Shown piece after piece: positions 63,001 to 64,000 of a stretch of 64,000 nucleotides of DNA; the stretch's first letter is position 1; each line of letters starts with the position of its first letter. Position numbers and translations under genes: made by a program. The notes below the pieces were generated by a model that was given only the letters and a program-made list of their open reading frames with translations, did no database searches and was not told where the DNA came from. Source of the stretch: Candidatus Opimibacter iunctus (lineage in GTDB: Bacteria; Bacteroidota; Bacteroidia; Chitinophagales; Saprospiraceae); assembly GCA_016716665.1 (NCBI GenBank), contig JADJVH010000003.1:1-64000 (forward strand), in the 5' to 3' direction.

Positions 63001-64000
63001 GCCTGGTGGATCAGCCTGCCGCAGGTCAAGCAGAAAACAACACTTTCCCAGCAACAAAGAAACTACCTGAAAATCCTGTCGCGTAAGACATGGGCTTTCT
63101 TTGAAAATTTTATTGGGCCTGAAGACAATTGGCTTCCCCCTGACAACTACCAGGAAAATCCCGAACCAAGGATTGCGCACCGCACATCGCCCACCAATAT
63201 TGGCTTATCCCTGCTCTCAGGTCTCGCCGCACATGACTTTGGCTATCAGGCCACAACGCAATTGCTGCAGAGAACACAAAATACAATCACCACCATGCAA
63301 GGCCTTGAGCGATATAGAGGCCATTTGTTCAACTGGTATGATACACAGTCCCTGCTTCCGCTATATCCGCGTTATGTCTCGACTGTTGACAGTGGTAATC
63401 TGGCTGCAAGCCTGCTCACCCTCAAAGAGGGCCTGCTTGAGTTGTATACTCAACCCATCCTGCGTCCTGCCTTGTATGAAGGATTGTTTGATACCATTTC
63501 TGTTCTAGGGCTCAAATCCAAAGAGTCAGCCAACATTCAAAAAATAAAGGAGGATACATTCCATTCGATCAATGAAGAGTCTATCACCATCACGACCGCA
63601 TTGCTCTTTCTTGAAAAACTGGTGCAGGCGACTGAAGCGCTCAGTGAAAAACTGAGTCCGGCTCCTACCCGGGAAGCCTATTGGTGGGCAGATGCTTTGG
63701 TGACGCAAAGCCGTCATGCCCGAACTGAACTGATACAACTGACCTCATGGATACTTGATGTCAATGCACCGACAAAATACAGTGAAGCCATCCATCTGCC
63801 GGAATCAATCCCCTCTATGATGGAGGTGGCCAATATCACCAATGGCCTGGCCATAAAAATCGAACAATGGCTACTCCATGAAAATACGTCTAAGGAAAAG
63901 GAATGGCTGATCACCTTCCAATCGAAGATCATCGTCGCCAGAGATACTGCACAAGGCATGATAGACCAAATAGATTCGCTGGCACACCAGTGTATAGACC
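60088..64000 (+). CDS. ndvB: Cyclic beta-1,2-glucan synthase-like protein (GT84), 3'-truncated by the window
   Basis: The reading frame stays open for 1,304 codons to the right edge; complete family members are about 2,800 residues and end in GH94-type domains, which lie outside. From ATG 60088 the protein starts MRKYENEKSPLRAELFS; GTG 60022 in the same frame is an alternative. Residues of about 400-460 hold membrane helices (YAGAIILLTLLLSGILILHA), followed by the GT84 glycosyltransferase domain with VITLDADTQLPREAAWKI (about 613-630, DxD) and RQHRWIRGDWQIARWL (about 761-776, QxxRW), then more helices (about 810-960). Characterised relatives (NdvB, ChvB, Cgs) make cyclic osmoregulated periplasmic glucans, a role inferred here. 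Confidence 0.85.
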   Translation, partial: MRKYENEKSPLRAELFSTEQLETYAESLAATHTLSPLPAPEQLLRRLAENEAILIEVRNLLIDSAKENSSISPAGEWLLDNFYSIEEQIQIGKKHFPKSYSETLPRLAKGPFAGLPRVYHIALEIIAHSDGRVDPENLYSFVTAYQREVNLKLGELWAIPIMLRIALIENLRRLAATIARDRINKNLADYWADRMTDTAEKDPKSLIVVTADMARSNPPIVSSFVAELTRRLLGKGPALSLPLSWIEQRLAENGLTTNILVHQENQKQAADQVSMSNSISSLRFINTTDWREFVEKTSGVEQILRTDINGIYGHMDFTTRDYYRHRVEAIAKRSGTSELKVATIAIESAQKMQSSAKVSHRNTHVGYYLTGKGALQTEKSAGIKLRWFEKIRQILCDYAFVVYAGAIILLTLLLSGILILHAYHEQLHTFWLVLSGIISFIAISQLAMAVVNWFATLMVEPDFMPRMDYSKGIPEESRTLVAVPTLFNSTEELDHLLETMEVRYLANKQENLHFALLTDFRDADAEVLPADKPLLDYAEKQIATLNAKYGSEKQDVFFLLHRPRLWNAADKIWMGYERKRGKLGDLNALIKGHGRSKFQLIAGDYTILEHIKYVITLDADTQLPREAAWKIVSTLAHPLNHPYYDPKKKRITEGYGILQPRLASSLPYSGSSWFARIHGNEEGIDPYTRVVSDVYQDVLKEGSFTGKGIYEVDAFETTLNDRFPENRILSHDLLEGCHARSGLISDVQLYEEHPSTYLSDVKRQHRWIRGDWQIARWLYPSVPGPAKETHQNQLTALSRWKILDNLRRSLVPIAMWAILLFGWIISTTPWFWTFTVIGIIIPPSILAYGWSFLKKTTGVTWRNHISTTTEALVNNMILHVWTVISLPYEAYVNVDAITRTMWRMHITHKNLLQWDPFGSGGAKKSFSGHYKTMWFSPSCGALLLWVLPFISMPAWIIASPMLVSWILSPAIAWWISLPQVKQKTTLSQQQRNYLKILSRKTWAFFENFIGPEDNWLPPDNYQENPEPRIAHRTSPTNIGLSLLSGLAAHDFGYQATTQLLQRTQNTITTMQGLERYRGHLFNWYDTQSLLPLYPRYVSTVDSGNLAASLLTLKEGLLELYTQPILRPALYEGLFDTISVLGLKSKESANIQKIKEDTFHSINEESITITTALLFLEKLVQATEALSEKLSPAPTREAYWWADALVTQSRHARTELIQLTSWILDVNAPTKYSEAIHLPESIPSMMEVANITNGLAIKIEQWLLHENTSKEKEWLITFQSKIIVARDTAQGMIDQIDSLAHQCID

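Overview
The window looks like chromosomal DNA of a member of the Bacteroidota, probably close to the Saprospiria or Chitinophagia. The evidence is direct but circumstantial: promoter boxes of the TAnnTTTG type, almost no Shine-Dalgarno sequences, type IX secretion (T9SS) C-terminal sorting domains on secreted proteins, lipoproteins with SPII boxes, menaquinone synthesis by the futalosine route (MqnC), and an abundance of small palindromic intergenic repeats. I saw no rRNA, tRNA, transposase or CRISPR array. The taxon below phylum level is inference.

Layout. 1-2.3 kb: frameshifted remains of a GT39/ArnT-like membrane glycosyltransferase, then a DUF559 (Vsr-like) endonuclease gene set among three copies of a palindromic repeat. 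2.4-16.8 kb: a large FG-GAP/ASPIC-UnbV lipoprotein (frameshifted), a DinB-family protein, a tandem-repeat block, a DEAD-box helicase with a long structured leader, a lipoprotein, a T9SS-exported esterase overlapping an NAD-dependent epimerase, a steroid-reductase-like membrane protein, DedA, YitT and APC membrane proteins and an outer-membrane protein. 16.8-25.4 kb: housekeeping genes: upp, the rimP-nusA-infB-TIGR02757 operon (minus strand), and mqnC-punA. 25.5-31.4 kb: outer-membrane protein, LysM glucosaminidase, a second DUF559 gene flanked by a different palindromic repeat, DUF937, a TPR lipoprotein and a PLP-dependent D-amino-acid lyase-like enzyme.

31.7-35.9 kb holds the most interesting pair: a 2-TM, ion-channel-like TrkA-N protein with a C-terminal RyR domain, followed by a TIR - coiled coil - TM - DUF1566 protein. 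Together they resemble a membrane-bound NAD-derived-nucleotide signalling or immunity module. 36-44.7 kb is secretome: a beta-helix protein, a GH9 cellulase, a vanadium haloperoxidase/PAP2-like lipoprotein, an Rrf2 regulator, a probable structured ncRNA with promoter and terminator, a MITE-like element and an Asp-box sialidase-like protein. 44.7-59.8 kb returns to core genes (ABC-F, pyrD, dnaX, nadE, mscL, aconitase, a glutamate-cysteine-ligase/CBS fusion). The window ends inside a very large cyclic beta-1,2-glucan synthase-like gene.

At least five normally intact genes (GT39, FG-GAP lipoprotein, APC permease, ABC-F ATPase, dnaX) carry single-base frame breaks, several at homopolymers, and dnaX also seems to lack its middle domain. 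Because dnaX is essential, uncorrected sequencing errors are the simplest explanation, so broken genes here should not be read as biological pseudogenes without read-level checking.
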